This document shows positions 12,882 to 22,954 of a DNA stretch of 64,000 nucleotides, one piece after another (the first letter of the stretch is position 1; each line of letters starts with the position of its first letter). Origin of the DNA: CAWDZK01 sp963807005 (GTDB lineage Bacteria > Actinomycetota > Actinomycetes > JACCUZ01); assembly GCA_963807005.1 (NCBI GenBank), contig CAWDZK010000004.1:186001-250000 (forward strand). Direction: 5' to 3'. A program made the position numbers and the translations under genes. The notes below the pieces were generated by a model, which saw nothing but the letters and a program-made list of their open reading frames with translations, did no database searches and had not been told where the DNA came from.

Positions 12882-13393
12882 ATGGTGCTGGACGGACTGC
12901 GTGGTTACCTGCAGCTGGCCACCGGACTCACCGACGTGACCCGCGAGCGGGCTCGGGCCGCCGCCCGCGCGCTGGTGGCCCAGGGCGAGGCGGGGGTCGA
13001 CGCGGTCGTGCCGGGTCCGGTGCGCTCCCAGGTGACCGCCCTCACCGAGGACCTGCTGGCCACCAGCAAGGCCAACCGGGACCTGATGGTGCACCTGGTG
13101 CGCGGCGAGGTGGAGCGCTCGGTGGCCCGCCTCGGGCTGGTCTCCACGGCCGAGCTGGACGCCGAGCGGCGCCGAGCGGACCGCCTGGAACGCAAGCTGC
13201 GCGAGCTGGAGACCCAGTCGGCCCCGAGCCGGCCCACCTCGACGACGAGGAAGGCGACGAAGAAGACGGCGAGGAAGACGGCGAGGAAGACGACGAAGAA
13301 GACGACGAAGGCGCCGGCGCAGAAGTCAGCCCAGAAGTCGGCGGCAACGAAGACGAGGCAAAGAGGACGACGGCGAAGAAGGCGGGCCAGTGA
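12882..13393 (+). CDS. phasin-like helical protein with Lys/Thr/Ala-rich tail, probable 3' frameshift
   Basis: About 170 residues. Residues 1-105 are helical and coiled-coil-like (LRGYLQLATGLTDVTRERARAAARAL through RADRLERKLRELE). The rest is a Lys/Thr/Ala tail like those of H1-like DNA-binding proteins (KKTARKTARKTTKKTTK). In the uncorrected frame the tail turns into an Arg-rich run and stays open to 13817 across the next gene. Dropping back one base near 13350-13360 restores a KRTTAKKAGQ-type ending with TGA at 13391, overlapping the next GTG by the usual four bases. A one-base deletion is therefore likely. Function is unknown; DNA or polyphosphate binding is possible from the tail. Confidence 0.6.
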
Positions 13394-13809
13394 CGGACTG
13401 GGACGGGTCGGCCGGCCCGGCTGCGGAGGACGGCGCGAGCCCGTCGGACACCGCGGCGGCGGAGACCCAGGACGCGGACGCCTGGGCGGTCGACGAGGGC
13501 CCGGACGCCCGGGCGGATGGCGGGGACGACGTCGAGCCCCAGGCGCACGACGCCGTGGACGGCGGCGTCGAGCCCCAGGCCGCCGCGGACGGGCCGGACC
13601 CGGAGCCGGAGCCGGACGCGACACCGGACGCGACACCGGGCGCCGATCCGCGGATCGCGGTCGCGCTGTCGCGGCTGGACGACCTGGGGGAGACCCCGGC
13701 TGCCGAGCACGTCGAGGTGTACGAGGACGTCCACGCGGTGCTGCAGGACGCGCTGGCCGAGGCCGCGCGCGGCAGCGAGCAGGGGCAGCCCGGCGGCCCG
13801 CGGCAGTGA
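13390..13809 (+). CDS. acidic protein of unknown function
   Basis: A 139-residue protein, strongly acidic for residues 1-90 (Asp, Glu, Ala, Pro; low complexity). A more ordered end, PRIAVALSRLDDLGETPAAEHVEVYEDVHAVLQDALAE split over two helices, resembles short proteins often encoded just before tlyA in actinobacteria. The GTG start overlaps the restored stop of the upstream basic protein, and tlyA follows after 12 bases. Opposite charge to its neighbour is notable. No enzymatic motif is visible. Confidence 0.6.
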   Translation: MTDWDGSAGPAAEDGASPSDTAAAETQDADAWAVDEGPDARADGGDDVEPQAHDAVDGGVEPQAAADGPDPEPEPDATPDATPGADPRIAVALSRLDDLGETPAAEHVEVYEDVHAVLQDALAEAARGSEQGQPGGPRQ

Positions 13810-13821
13810 GCCGGTGACGCC

Positions 13822-14628
13822 ATGACCCGCCGGGCCCGGCTGGACGCCGAGCTGGTCCGACGTGGGCTGGCGCGGTCGCGCGAGCAGGCCGCCGAGCTGG
13901 TCGCCGCCGGTCAGGTGCGGGTCCCCGGGCGCACCGCGGTCAAGGCGGCCACCCAGGTCACCCCGGGCGACCCGATCGTGGTCGAGGAACCCCCGGGGGA
14001 GTCCTACGTCTCCCGGGGCGGGCACAAGCTCGTGGGCGCCCTGGAGGCGTTCGCGCCGGCGGGGCTGTCGGTCGACGGCCGCCGGGCGCTCGACGCCGGT
14101 GCGTCCACCGGCGGCTTCACCGATGTCCTGCTGCGCCGTGGCGCGCGTGAGGTGGTCTGCGTCGACGTGGGCTACGGGCAGCTGGCCTGGTCGCTGCAGA
14201 CCGACGACAGGGTCCGGGTCCTCGACCGGACGAACGTGCGCGAGCTGACCCTGGACACCGTCGGCCGGCCGGTCGACCTGGTCGTGGCCGATCTCTCGTT
14301 CATCTCGCTGCGGCTCGTGCTGCCCGCACTGGCCGCGGTCACGACCCCGGAGGCCGACCTGGTGCCGATGGTGAAGCCGCAGTTCGAGGTCGGTCGCGAG
14401 GCGCTCGGTGCCGGCGGCGTGGTCCGCGACGCGGTGCAGCGCGCCGACGCCGTCGAGCAGGTGGCCGGGTTCGCCCAGCGCGAGCTGGACCTGGGCGTCG
14501 CCGGCGTGGTCGCCAGCCCGCTGCCGGGGCCGGCCGGAAACGTCGAGTACTTCCTGTGGCTGCGCCGGGGAGCACCGCCGCTGGAGCGCGCGGTGCTCGA
14601 CGCGGCCGTCGAGGCGGGACCGTCGTGA
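13822..14628 (+). CDS. tlyA: 16S/23S rRNA 2'-O-ribose methyltransferase TlyA
   Basis: A 268-residue SAM-dependent enzyme. In mycobacteria TlyA methylates C1409 of 16S and C1920 of 23S, shaping capreomycin sensitivity. Residues 1-60 are an S4 RNA-binding domain (RLDAELVRRGLARSREQA). SYVSRGGHKL is the linker. LDAGASTGGFTDVLLRRGA is the SAM-binding loop, DLSFISLRLVLPAL follows, and MVKPQFEVGRE carries the catalytic lysine region. Length is normal. Its stop overlaps the nadK GTG by four bases, the classical tlyA-nadK-recN arrangement. Confidence 0.95.
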   Translation: MTRRARLDAELVRRGLARSREQAAELVAAGQVRVPGRTAVKAATQVTPGDPIVVEEPPGESYVSRGGHKLVGALEAFAPAGLSVDGRRALDAGASTGGFTDVLLRRGAREVVCVDVGYGQLAWSLQTDDRVRVLDRTNVRELTLDTVGRPVDLVVADLSFISLRLVLPALAAVTTPEADLVPMVKPQFEVGREALGAGGVVRDAVQRADAVEQVAGFAQRELDLGVAGVVASPLPGPAGNVEYFLWLRRGAPPLERAVLDAAVEAGPS

Positions 14629-15590
14629 CGGCCGCGGGCGAGAGCAGCGCGACCCCGGCGTGCACGGTGCTGCTCGTCGGACACACCGGCCGCGCAGAGG
14701 CCGTCCGGTCCATGCGCGACGCGGTGGCTCGGTTCGTCGCCGCCGGGGTGACCGTGCGGGTGCTGGCCGAGGAGGCCCGCGACCTCGACCTGGCGGACGT
14801 GTCGGTGGTCGAGCCGGACCCGGACCCGGCGGACGGGTGTGACCTCGTCGTGGTCTTCGGCGGCGACGGCACGCTGCTGCGGGCGGCCGAGCTCGCCCGG
14901 CCGTCGGCGACACCGTTGCTGGGTGTCAACCTCGGGCACGTCGGCTTTCTCGCCGAGGCCGAGCGCGACGCCCTGGACGCCACCGTTGACCGGGTGGTGA
15001 GTGGCCGGTACGACGTGGAGGAACGGTTCACCCTCGACGTGACCGTCACGACCAACGGCGACCTGGTCACCCGGGGCTGGGCGCTCAACGAGGCCTCGGT
15101 CGAGAAGGCCAGCCGGGAGCGGATGATCGAGCTGGTCGTCGAGGTCGACGGCCGGCCGCTGTCCCGCTGGGGCTGTGACGGCGTGGTCATGGCGACCCCC
15201 ACCGGCTCGACGGCCTACGCGTTCTCGGCCGGCGGCCCGGTGGTCTGGCCGGAGGTGCAGGCGCTGCTGCTCGTGCCGATCAGCGCCCACGCGCTGTTCA
15301 GCCGGCCGTTGGTGGTGTCGCCCGACTCGGTCCTCGCTCTGGAGATCCTCACGACCGGGCAGGGGGCCGGCGTGCTCTGGTGCGACGGCCGGCGCGCCGT
15401 CGACCTGCCGCCCGGAGCGCGGATCGAGGCCCGTCGAGGTGAACGGCCGGTGCGGCTGGCCCGGCTGCACTCGGCGCCGTTCACCGACCGGCTGGTCGCC
15501 AAGTTCGACCTGCCGGTGATGGGCTGGCGGGGCCGGGCGCACGACGAGCCGCAGGCGCGGGAACCAGGTTCCGGCCGACCGCCCGCGTAG
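14625..15590 (+). CDS. nadK: NAD kinase
   Basis: A 321-residue ATP/polyphosphate-type NAD kinase that makes NADP. FGGDGTLLRAAELA is the GGDG motif. GVNLGHVGFLAE and the NE(A)S motif (LNEASVEKASRERM) are present. CDGVVMATPTGSTAY and SAGGPVVWPEVQA complete the diphosphate and nicotinamide-binding parts. GTG at 14625 is coupled to tlyA by a GTGA overlap. The final 25 residues are a poorly conserved tail. The TAG stop coincides with the -10-like TAGGCT ahead of recN. Confidence 0.95.
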   Translation: MTAAGESSATPACTVLLVGHTGRAEAVRSMRDAVARFVAAGVTVRVLAEEARDLDLADVSVVEPDPDPADGCDLVVVFGGDGTLLRAAELARPSATPLLGVNLGHVGFLAEAERDALDATVDRVVSGRYDVEERFTLDVTVTTNGDLVTRGWALNEASVEKASRERMIELVVEVDGRPLSRWGCDGVVMATPTGSTAYAFSAGGPVVWPEVQALLLVPISAHALFSRPLVVSPDSVLALEILTTGQGAGVLWCDGRRAVDLPPGARIEARRGERPVRLARLHSAPFTDRLVAKFDLPVMGWRGRAHDEPQAREPGSGRPPA

Positions 15591-15593
15591 GCT
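15588..15593 (+). promoter_or_regulatory. -10 element for a probable leaderless recN transcript
   Basis: TAGGCT ends seven bases before the recN GTG at 15601, which would place the transcription start at or next to the start codon. No clear ribosome site is seen, and there is no good -35. RecN may thus have its own promoter besides read-through from tlyA-nadK. Confidence 0.45.
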
Positions 15594-15600
15594 CGCCGCC

Positions 15601-17412
15601 GTGCTCGAGGAGATGCGGATCCGCGGCCTGGGCGTCATCGACGACGCCGTGCTGGAGCTGTCACCCGGGCTGACCGTGGTCTCCGGCGAGACCGGCGCCG
15701 GCAAGACCATGGTCGTCACCGGGCTCGGGCTGCTCTTCGGTGGCCGGGCCGACCCCGGCGCCGTCCGCCCTGGTGCCGGGAGCGCCTCGGTCGAGGGCCG
15801 GCTGCGGGTCGACCCGACCGGCGACGTCGCCGTGCGTGCCCTCGACGCCGGCGCCGAGCTCGACGAGGACGTCCTGCTCGTGGCCCGCACGGTCGCGGCG
15901 GGTGGCCGGTCCCGCGCCTTCCTCGGCGGCCGCGGGGTGCCCGCCGGGCTGCTCGCGGAGCTGGCCGACTCCTGCGTCGCGGTGCACGGGCAGATGGACC
16001 AGACCCGGCTCCGGCAGCCGGCCCACCAGCGGGACGCGCTCGACCGCTACGCCGGCGACGAGGTGGACGGCCCGCTCGCGGCCTACCGCGCGGCGTACGA
16101 CGAGCTGCGCGAGCTGGTCGCCGAGCTCGACGACCTCACCACCCGCGCCCGCGAGCGGGCCCAGGAGGCCGACCTGCTCAGGTTCGGGCTCGGCGAGGTG
16201 GAGGCGGCCGACCCGCAGCCCGGCGAGGTCGAGACGCTCGCGGTCGAGGAGGAGCGGCTGGGGCACGCGGACGGTCTGCGAGCCGCCACCACGCTGGCCC
16301 ACGACGCGCTCCTCGGCGGGTCCGACGGCACCGGCGGCACCGACGGCACCGCTGCCACCGACGGCCGCGACGCGGTCGGACTCGTCGCGGCCGCGCGGAC
16401 CGCGCTCGAGCAGGTCGGGGTCCAGGACCCCCAGCTGGACGAGATCGTCGACCGGCTGCGTGAGCTCGGCTACCTGCTCGCCGACGTCGGCGCCGACCTC
16501 GCGTCGTACGCCGCCGGCGTCGAGACCGACCCGGCCCGGCTCGCCGTCGTGCAGGAGCGCCGGGCGGAGCTGACCCGGCTGGTGCGCAAGTACGCCGACG
16601 AGCCACGGGCCGAGGGGGACCATGCCGGCGAGGGGGCACCCGACGGGGCCGCCGCGGTGCTGGCCTGGGCCCAGCAGGCGGCTGCCCGGGTGACCACGCT
16701 CGAGGGCGACGACGACCGGATCGTGCTGCTGACGCAGCGCCGTGAGCAGCTGGTGGCCGAGCTGACCCGCGCCGCCGGTGCGGTCTCCGCGGCCCGGACG
16801 TCCGCAGCGCTCCGGTTCGCCGCCGCGGTCTCCGACGAGCTCGCGGCTCTGGCGATGGCCAACGCCGAGGTCGAGGTCGCGGTGTCCCAGACCGACGACG
16901 AGCGTGGCCTCGAGGTCGGCGGCCGCCGGGTCGGCTACTCGCGGCACGGGGTCGACGACGTCGAGCTGCTGCTGCGACCGCACCCCGGCGCGCCGGCCCG
17001 GCCGGTCCAGAAGGGCGCCTCCGGCGGTGAGCTGTCCCGGGTCATGCTGGCGATCGAGGTGGTGCTCGCCGGCACCGATCCGGTGCCCACGCTGGTGTTC
17101 GACGAGGTCGACGCGGGTGTCGGCGGCCGCGCGGCGGTCGAGGTCGGCCGCCGGCTGGCGGCGCTGGCCCGCTCGGCCCAGGTCGTGGTGGTCACCCACC
17201 TGCCGCAGGTGGCGGCCTTCGCCGACCAGCACCTGGTGGTCCGCAAGTCCGACGACGGCGTGGTCACGAGCAGCGGCGTGGTCGCGCTCGACGAGGCCGG
17301 CCGCCTGCGCGAGCTGTCCCGGATGCTCGCCGGCCAGGAGGAGTCCGCGACGGCCGAGGCGCACGCCGCCGAGCTGCTGGCCTCGGCGCAGGGGGAGCGC
17401 GCCGGGCGCTGA
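15601..17412 (+). CDS. recN: DNA repair protein RecN
   Basis: A 603-residue SMC-like ATPase acting in double-strand break repair. Walker A is SGETGAGKTMVV near residue 30. The Q-loop region contains CVAVHGQMDQTRL. Two coiled-coil arms flank the centre, with a low-complexity Gly/Thr/Asp insert around residues 240-255. The ABC signature is KGASGGELSRVMLAIE, Walker B is TLVFDEVDAGVGG, and the D/H-loop is VVVTHLPQVAAFAD. Length is normal. The start is GTG at 15601 with only ten bases after nadK. Confidence 0.95.
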   Translation: MLEEMRIRGLGVIDDAVLELSPGLTVVSGETGAGKTMVVTGLGLLFGGRADPGAVRPGAGSASVEGRLRVDPTGDVAVRALDAGAELDEDVLLVARTVAAGGRSRAFLGGRGVPAGLLAELADSCVAVHGQMDQTRLRQPAHQRDALDRYAGDEVDGPLAAYRAAYDELRELVAELDDLTTRARERAQEADLLRFGLGEVEAADPQPGEVETLAVEEERLGHADGLRAATTLAHDALLGGSDGTGGTDGTAATDGRDAVGLVAAARTALEQVGVQDPQLDEIVDRLRELGYLLADVGADLASYAAGVETDPARLAVVQERRAELTRLVRKYADEPRAEGDHAGEGAPDGAAAVLAWAQQAAARVTTLEGDDDRIVLLTQRREQLVAELTRAAGAVSAARTSAALRFAAAVSDELAALAMANAEVEVAVSQTDDERGLEVGGRRVGYSRHGVDDVELLLRPHPGAPARPVQKGASGGELSRVMLAIEVVLAGTDPVPTLVFDEVDAGVGGRAAVEVGRRLAALARSAQVVVVTHLPQVAAFADQHLVVRKSDDGVVTSSGVVALDEAGRLRELSRMLAGQEESATAEAHAAELLASAQGERAGR

Positions 17413-17526
17413 CGCCTGCTCAGCACCCCCCTCTCGGGCGGGCACAGCTCGGCGGGGGACAGACCGGGGCGTACACGCCGGATCAGGTCCCAGGAGTCAC
17501 ACCTGTTACATGGCAGCATCGCTGTC

Positions 17527-18702
17527 ATGCGCCTGGCCACCCTCCGACGGTCCCGTCATCAGCCCGACCTGCCCGGCCTGCACGGCACGGCCCGCGTCTC
17601 GCGGCTGGCCGGTGCCCTGGCCCGCCGGGCCCGGGCCGGGGACATCGCGGTGATCGACCACCAGGACCTCGACGGTCCCAGCGCCCGACTGCTGGTCGAG
17701 GCCCGCGTCGCCGCGGTCGTCAACGCCGGACGCAGCATCAGCGGCCGGTACCCCAACCTCGGGCCCCAGGTGCTGGTCGACGCCGGCATCCCGCTGCTGG
17801 ACGCGGTGGGGACCGAGGTGCTCGCCCGGGTCGACGACGGCGAGAAGGTCCGGCTCGACGGCGACACCCTGTACCGGGGCGAGGAGGTCGTGGCCCGCGG
17901 CGCGCTGATGACGCAGCAGTCGGTGCACACGGCGATGGAGGCGGCCCGCGCCGGTCTCGGCGCCCAGCTGGAGGCCTTCGCGCACGCCACCACCGAGCAC
18001 CTGCGCCGCGAGCGTGACCTGCTGATCGACGGCTCCGGCGTCCCCGACGTCCGCACGCCGTTGGAGGACCGCCGGGTGGTCGTCGTCACCCGGGCCCGCG
18101 GGGTCGATCACGAGCTGCGGCGGCTGCGGCACTGGATCAACGCGCACGAGCCGGTCCTCGTCGGGGTGGACGAGGGCGCGGACGCCCTGCTGGCGGCCGG
18201 TCTGCGCCCGCACCTGGTCGTCGGCGACCCCCGGTTGCTGAGCGAGGACGTGCTGGACTGCGGCGCGGAGCTCGTGGTCCGCGCCGACCGAGACGGCAGC
18301 GCACCCGGGCTGTACCGGGCCGAGCAGGCGGGTCTCGAGCCGGTGGTGTTCGTCACCTCCGGCTCGGACGAGGATGCGGCACTGCTGCTGGTCGAGTCCC
18401 ACTCGCCGGCGCTGGTCGTCGGGGTCGGCTGGCACCCGACGCTCGGGGCGCTGGTCGACTCGGCCCGCCCGGACATGCCCAGCGCCTTCCTCACCCGGCT
18501 CCGGCTCGGGAACCGTTTCGTCGACGCGTCCGCGGTCCTGACGCTGCACCAGCGCCCGGCCCGCACCTGGCCGCTCTGGCTGCTCTGCCTCGTGCTGCTC
18601 GGCGCGCTGGTGACTGTCGTCGTGCTGGCGCCGGACGCGACGCTGGTGGGGCAGTACCGCCAGGACCTCGTGGACGCCGTCAACCAGCTGCTCGGCCGGT
18701 GA
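17527..18702 (+). CDS. steA: SteA-like septation protein
   Basis: A 391-residue homologue of the corynebacterial cytokinetic-ring protein SteA. The N-terminal half contains GDIAVIDHQDLDGPSARLLVEA and VVNAGRSISGRYPN. The central TPK-like fold region has LVGVDEGADALLAAGLRPHLVVGDP. A single membrane segment near residues 340-362 (WPLWLLCLVLLGALVTVVV) lies close to the C-terminus. The gene follows a 114-base gap and overlaps mctB/steB by four bases. That pairing supports a joint role in division and cell-wall hydrolase control. The -10 may be CAGCAT seven bases before the ATG. Confidence 0.88.
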   Translation: MRLATLRRSRHQPDLPGLHGTARVSRLAGALARRARAGDIAVIDHQDLDGPSARLLVEARVAAVVNAGRSISGRYPNLGPQVLVDAGIPLLDAVGTEVLARVDDGEKVRLDGDTLYRGEEVVARGALMTQQSVHTAMEAARAGLGAQLEAFAHATTEHLRRERDLLIDGSGVPDVRTPLEDRRVVVVTRARGVDHELRRLRHWINAHEPVLVGVDEGADALLAAGLRPHLVVGDPRLLSEDVLDCGAELVVRADRDGSAPGLYRAEQAGLEPVVFVTSGSDEDAALLLVESHSPALVVGVGWHPTLGALVDSARPDMPSAFLTRLRLGNRFVDASAVLTLHQRPARTWPLWLLCLVLLGALVTVVVLAPDATLVGQYRQDLVDAVNQLLGR

Positions 18703-19616
18703 CCCGAGTGCGTCAGCTGCTGCTCGCGGTCGTGGCTGCGGTCCTGGCCCTGGGCCTGGGGCTCGCGCTCGGCGCAGGTCCGGTCGTCGGCCGGTCCGAG
18801 GCCACCCGGGCAGCCCGGACCGATCGGCTCGCGACGCAGGTCGACCGGCTCGACCAGCAGGTGGGCGACCTGCAGGACGCGGCGCGCACCAGCACCAAGG
18901 TGCTCTCCGCGCTCGCCGGCCCGCTCACCAGGGGCCGCCTGGACGGCCACAGCGTGGTCATCGTCCGGACGCCGGGCGCTGACGACGCCCTGGTCCGCCG
19001 GACCCGCGCCGCGCTGCTGGGGGCGGGCGCGAGCCTGACCGGCGAGCTGCGGCTCGCACCGACGTACCTCGACCCCGCGAAGGCGAGCTCGCCGCTGGAG
19101 GATCTCGCCCTGCGGCTGGTGCCGCCCAACGTCACCTTCGCGGACGGCTCCACGCCCATCGAACGGGTCGGTGTCGTGCTCGCCCGGGCGACGGTGGCCG
19201 CCGAGCCTGCCTCCGACCCCGACCAGGACGGCGCCGAGGTGATCGCCGGCCTCGACGAGCTCGGCGCGCTCAGCCTCGAGGGTGACCCCGGCCGGCAGGC
19301 GCAGCTCGCGGTGGTCGTGACCGGCGAGCGGGAGAAGGGCTCGGCGCGGGACGCGGTCACCGCGCTGGTCCGGGCGCTGGACGCCGGCGGCCAGGGCGCC
19401 GTGCTGGTAGGACCCGGCCTGACCCCCGCAGCCGTCGGCTGGGTGCGCTCCGGCGGTGCCACCGCGGCCGGCGGCGCCTCCTCGGTCGACTCCGGCGACA
19501 CGGCGGCCGGCCAGGTCGCCCTGGTGCTGGCGCTGGTCGAGCAGCTGGGCGGCGGCAAGGGTGCCTACGGGGCCGGTGCCGGCGCCACGGCGGTGCTGCC
19601 CGCGTCGGTGCGCTGA
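18699..19616 (+). CDS. mctB: MctB/SteB-like membrane-anchored protein (copper-transport annotated family)
   Basis: A 305-residue protein with one N-terminal membrane helix (LLLAVVAAVLALGLGLALGAG), then a coiled-coil (DRLATQVDRLDQQVGDL) and an extracytoplasmic domain. Mycobacterial MctB is described as limiting copper levels, while the corynebacterial homologue SteB works with SteA in division. Nothing in this sequence shows a copper site, so the SteA-partner role is the better-supported reading given the GTGA overlap with steA. Ser/Gly-rich residues near 255-270 are probably a loop. Confidence 0.85.
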   Translation: MTRVRQLLLAVVAAVLALGLGLALGAGPVVGRSEATRAARTDRLATQVDRLDQQVGDLQDAARTSTKVLSALAGPLTRGRLDGHSVVIVRTPGADDALVRRTRAALLGAGASLTGELRLAPTYLDPAKASSPLEDLALRLVPPNVTFADGSTPIERVGVVLARATVAAEPASDPDQDGAEVIAGLDELGALSLEGDPGRQAQLAVVVTGEREKGSARDAVTALVRALDAGGQGAVLVGPGLTPAAVGWVRSGGATAAGGASSVDSGDTAAGQVALVLALVEQLGGGKGAYGAGAGATAVLPASVR

Positions 19617-19634
19617 GCGACGCCGGACGGCTGA

Positions 19635-19640
19635 TAGGCT
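19635..19640 (+). promoter_or_regulatory. -10 element upstream of pyrG
   Basis: TAGGCT lies eight bases before a GTG at 19649. Transcription would start near 19648, giving either a leaderless message from 19649 or a ~60-base leader if TTG 19709 is used. A small hairpin (CGGAGG 19658-19663 with CCTCCG 19671-19676) would lie in that leader. Confidence 0.45.
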
Positions 19641-19708
19641 CGAATCCCGTGGACGGACGGAGGCTTTCTCCCTCCGACAAGCAGCACTCGAGCCCACGGG
19701 AGCCCCCT

Positions 19709-21384
<1,676 letters not shown>

Positions 21385-21388
<4 letters not shown>

Positions 21389-22029
21389 GCCGGTCGCCCG
21401 GGCCGGAGGTCGCCGACGCACCGGCCGAGCTCACCGTGCGGTCGAGCACCACCGTGCACCACGGGATGGTGTGGGACGTACGGCGCGACGAGGTCGACCT
21501 GGGCGACGGCCAGACCGTCACCCGCGAGGTCGTGTCGCACACCGGTGCCGTGGGGGTGATCGCGCTGGACGACCGCGACCGGGTGCTGCTGCTGCGGCAG
21601 TACCGGCACCCGGTGCGGTCCTACCTGTGGGAGCCCCCGGCCGGGCTGCTCGACGTACCCGGCGAGGACCCTGTCGAGGCGATCCGCCGCGAGCTGGCCG
21701 AGGAGGGAGACCTGACCGCGGACGAGTGGCACGTCCTGGTCGACTTCTACAACTCGCCGGGGGGCAGCACCGAGGCGTTCCGCTGCTACCTGGCCCGCGG
21801 GCTGCACGAGGTGCCCGAGCAGGACCGGCACGACCGGGAGCACGAGGAGCGGGCGATGGTCCCCGCCTGGGTCGAGCTCGACCGGGCCCGCGACCTGGTG
21901 CTGGCCGGGAAGCTGCACAACCCCACCACGGTGTGCGGCATCCTCGCGGCGGCGGCCGCCCGGGACCGGGGCTGGTCCACCCTGCGCCCGGCCGACGCCC
22001 CCTGGCCGGAGCGCTCACCCGGCCGCTGA
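21385..22029 (+). CDS. NUDIX hydrolase, ADP-ribose pyrophosphatase type
   Basis: A 214-residue nudix enzyme predicted to cleave ADP-ribose to AMP and ribose 5-phosphate. VLLLRQYRHPVRSYLWEPPAGLLD is the ADPRase signature. The nudix box region reads EDPVEAIRRELAEEGDL, keeping the REL..EE metal ligands but with Asp where the usual Gly after EE-x stands. FYNSPGGSTEAFRCYLARGL follows. It is coupled to pyrG by a GTGA overlap, as in mycobacteria. The C-terminal Trp/Pro tail is not conserved. Confidence 0.9.
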
Positions 22030-22033
22030 GGAC

Positions 22034-22105
22034 GTCGTTTGCGACCTGAGAAACCGACACGCCGAGTCCCTCGCCGCGTGTCGCGTGCGTAATGTCGCAA
22101 ACGAC
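22034..22105. repeat. long inverted repeat between convergent genes
   Basis: GTCGTTTGCGAC (22034-22045) and GTCGCAAACGAC (22094-22105) are perfect 12-bp complements. Inside them CGACACGC (22055-22062) and GCGTGTCG (22076-22083) form a further 8-bp stem. The element sits between the convergent nudix gene and the membrane-protein gene. It could be a bidirectional terminator or a dispersed palindromic (REP-like) element. Confidence 0.75.
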
Positions 22106-22128
22106 CATCACAGGGCGGGAAGGGTTCC

Positions 22129-22755
22129 TCAGGTGAGGCGGATGTCGCTGCGCGGTGCGGTCAGGCCGAGCTGGTCGAGCTCGAGCCGGGCCAGCGCGGC
22201 GGTGGCGTCCGGGTCGCCCGCCTTCCAGCCGGGGACGACCGCCGGGTCGAGCCGGGCCAGCTGGCGCAGCGGCTGCCGGGCCAGCGCCCGTACGGCGAGC
22301 AGGTCGGCCGCACCCGCCGGCTGGCGCATCAACCGCGCCGCCGCGGACGCCTCGACCACCCACGCCAGCCGACGCGGCAGCCACACCGCCAGCAGGATCA
22401 CGATCGGGACGGCCGCCACCAGGACGCCGGCGAGCACGGCCACCCGCTCGACGGTGTCCTGGTAGCCCTGCGCAGTGGCCGCGAGGTCGCGGCTGGTCGC
22501 GGCCAGGTCCCGGAACGGCTTGGCGACCGTCCCGCCGACGACGGGTGTGTTGTCGATGCTGCCTGCCGCCCCGCGCAGCTTGCCGTCCAGCGCGCGGGCC
22601 TGCCGCTCCGCCTCGCGGCCCGGCGCGGCCAGCTCGGCCACCCGGCCGTGGGTACCGCGGCCGAGTCGGACCGCCAGGTAGACGAGCACGAGGACCACCA
22701 GGTCGCCGACCACCTGGCCGGCCAGTCGGGTGGGCCGGTCCGCGTAGAGCCTCAT
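22129..22755 (-). CDS. membrane protein of unknown function
   Basis: A 208-residue protein. Two hydrophobic segments are visible: residues about 15-33 (VVGDLVVLVLVYLAVRL) and about 103-127 (VAVLAGVLVAAVPIVILLAVWL). A soluble stretch between them is rich in Ala, Arg and Asp, and a cytoplasmic C-terminal helical part follows. No family motif is recognised. ATG is at 22755. It is divergent from ald and convergent with the nudix gene. Conserved placement beside ald or xerD is not something I can confirm. Confidence 0.6.
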   Translation of the reverse strand: MRLYADRPTRLAGQVVGDLVVLVLVYLAVRLGRGTHGRVAELAAPGREAERQARALDGKLRGAAGSIDNTPVVGGTVAKPFRDLAATSRDLAATAQGYQDTVERVAVLAGVLVAAVPIVILLAVWLPRRLAWVVEASAAARLMRQPAGAADLLAVRALARQPLRQLARLDPAVVPGWKAGDPDATAALARLELDQLGLTAPRSDIRLT

Positions 22756-22954
22756 GGCAGGTCTCTACCCCAGCCAGGAGCCCCTGGACCCGTCCGAGGG
22801 TTCCACCGGGCACCCGCAAAGCCCAGGGGACCCGGCTTCACTACACTCCGAACGCGCCGACAACGAGGTCGGACGTCACCGCCTGCCCTGCCCGGGGCCC
22901 CGCGGACTCGAGCGCGCCAGCGAGCGAGGTCGTGGAAGAAAGGACTTGGTAGCC

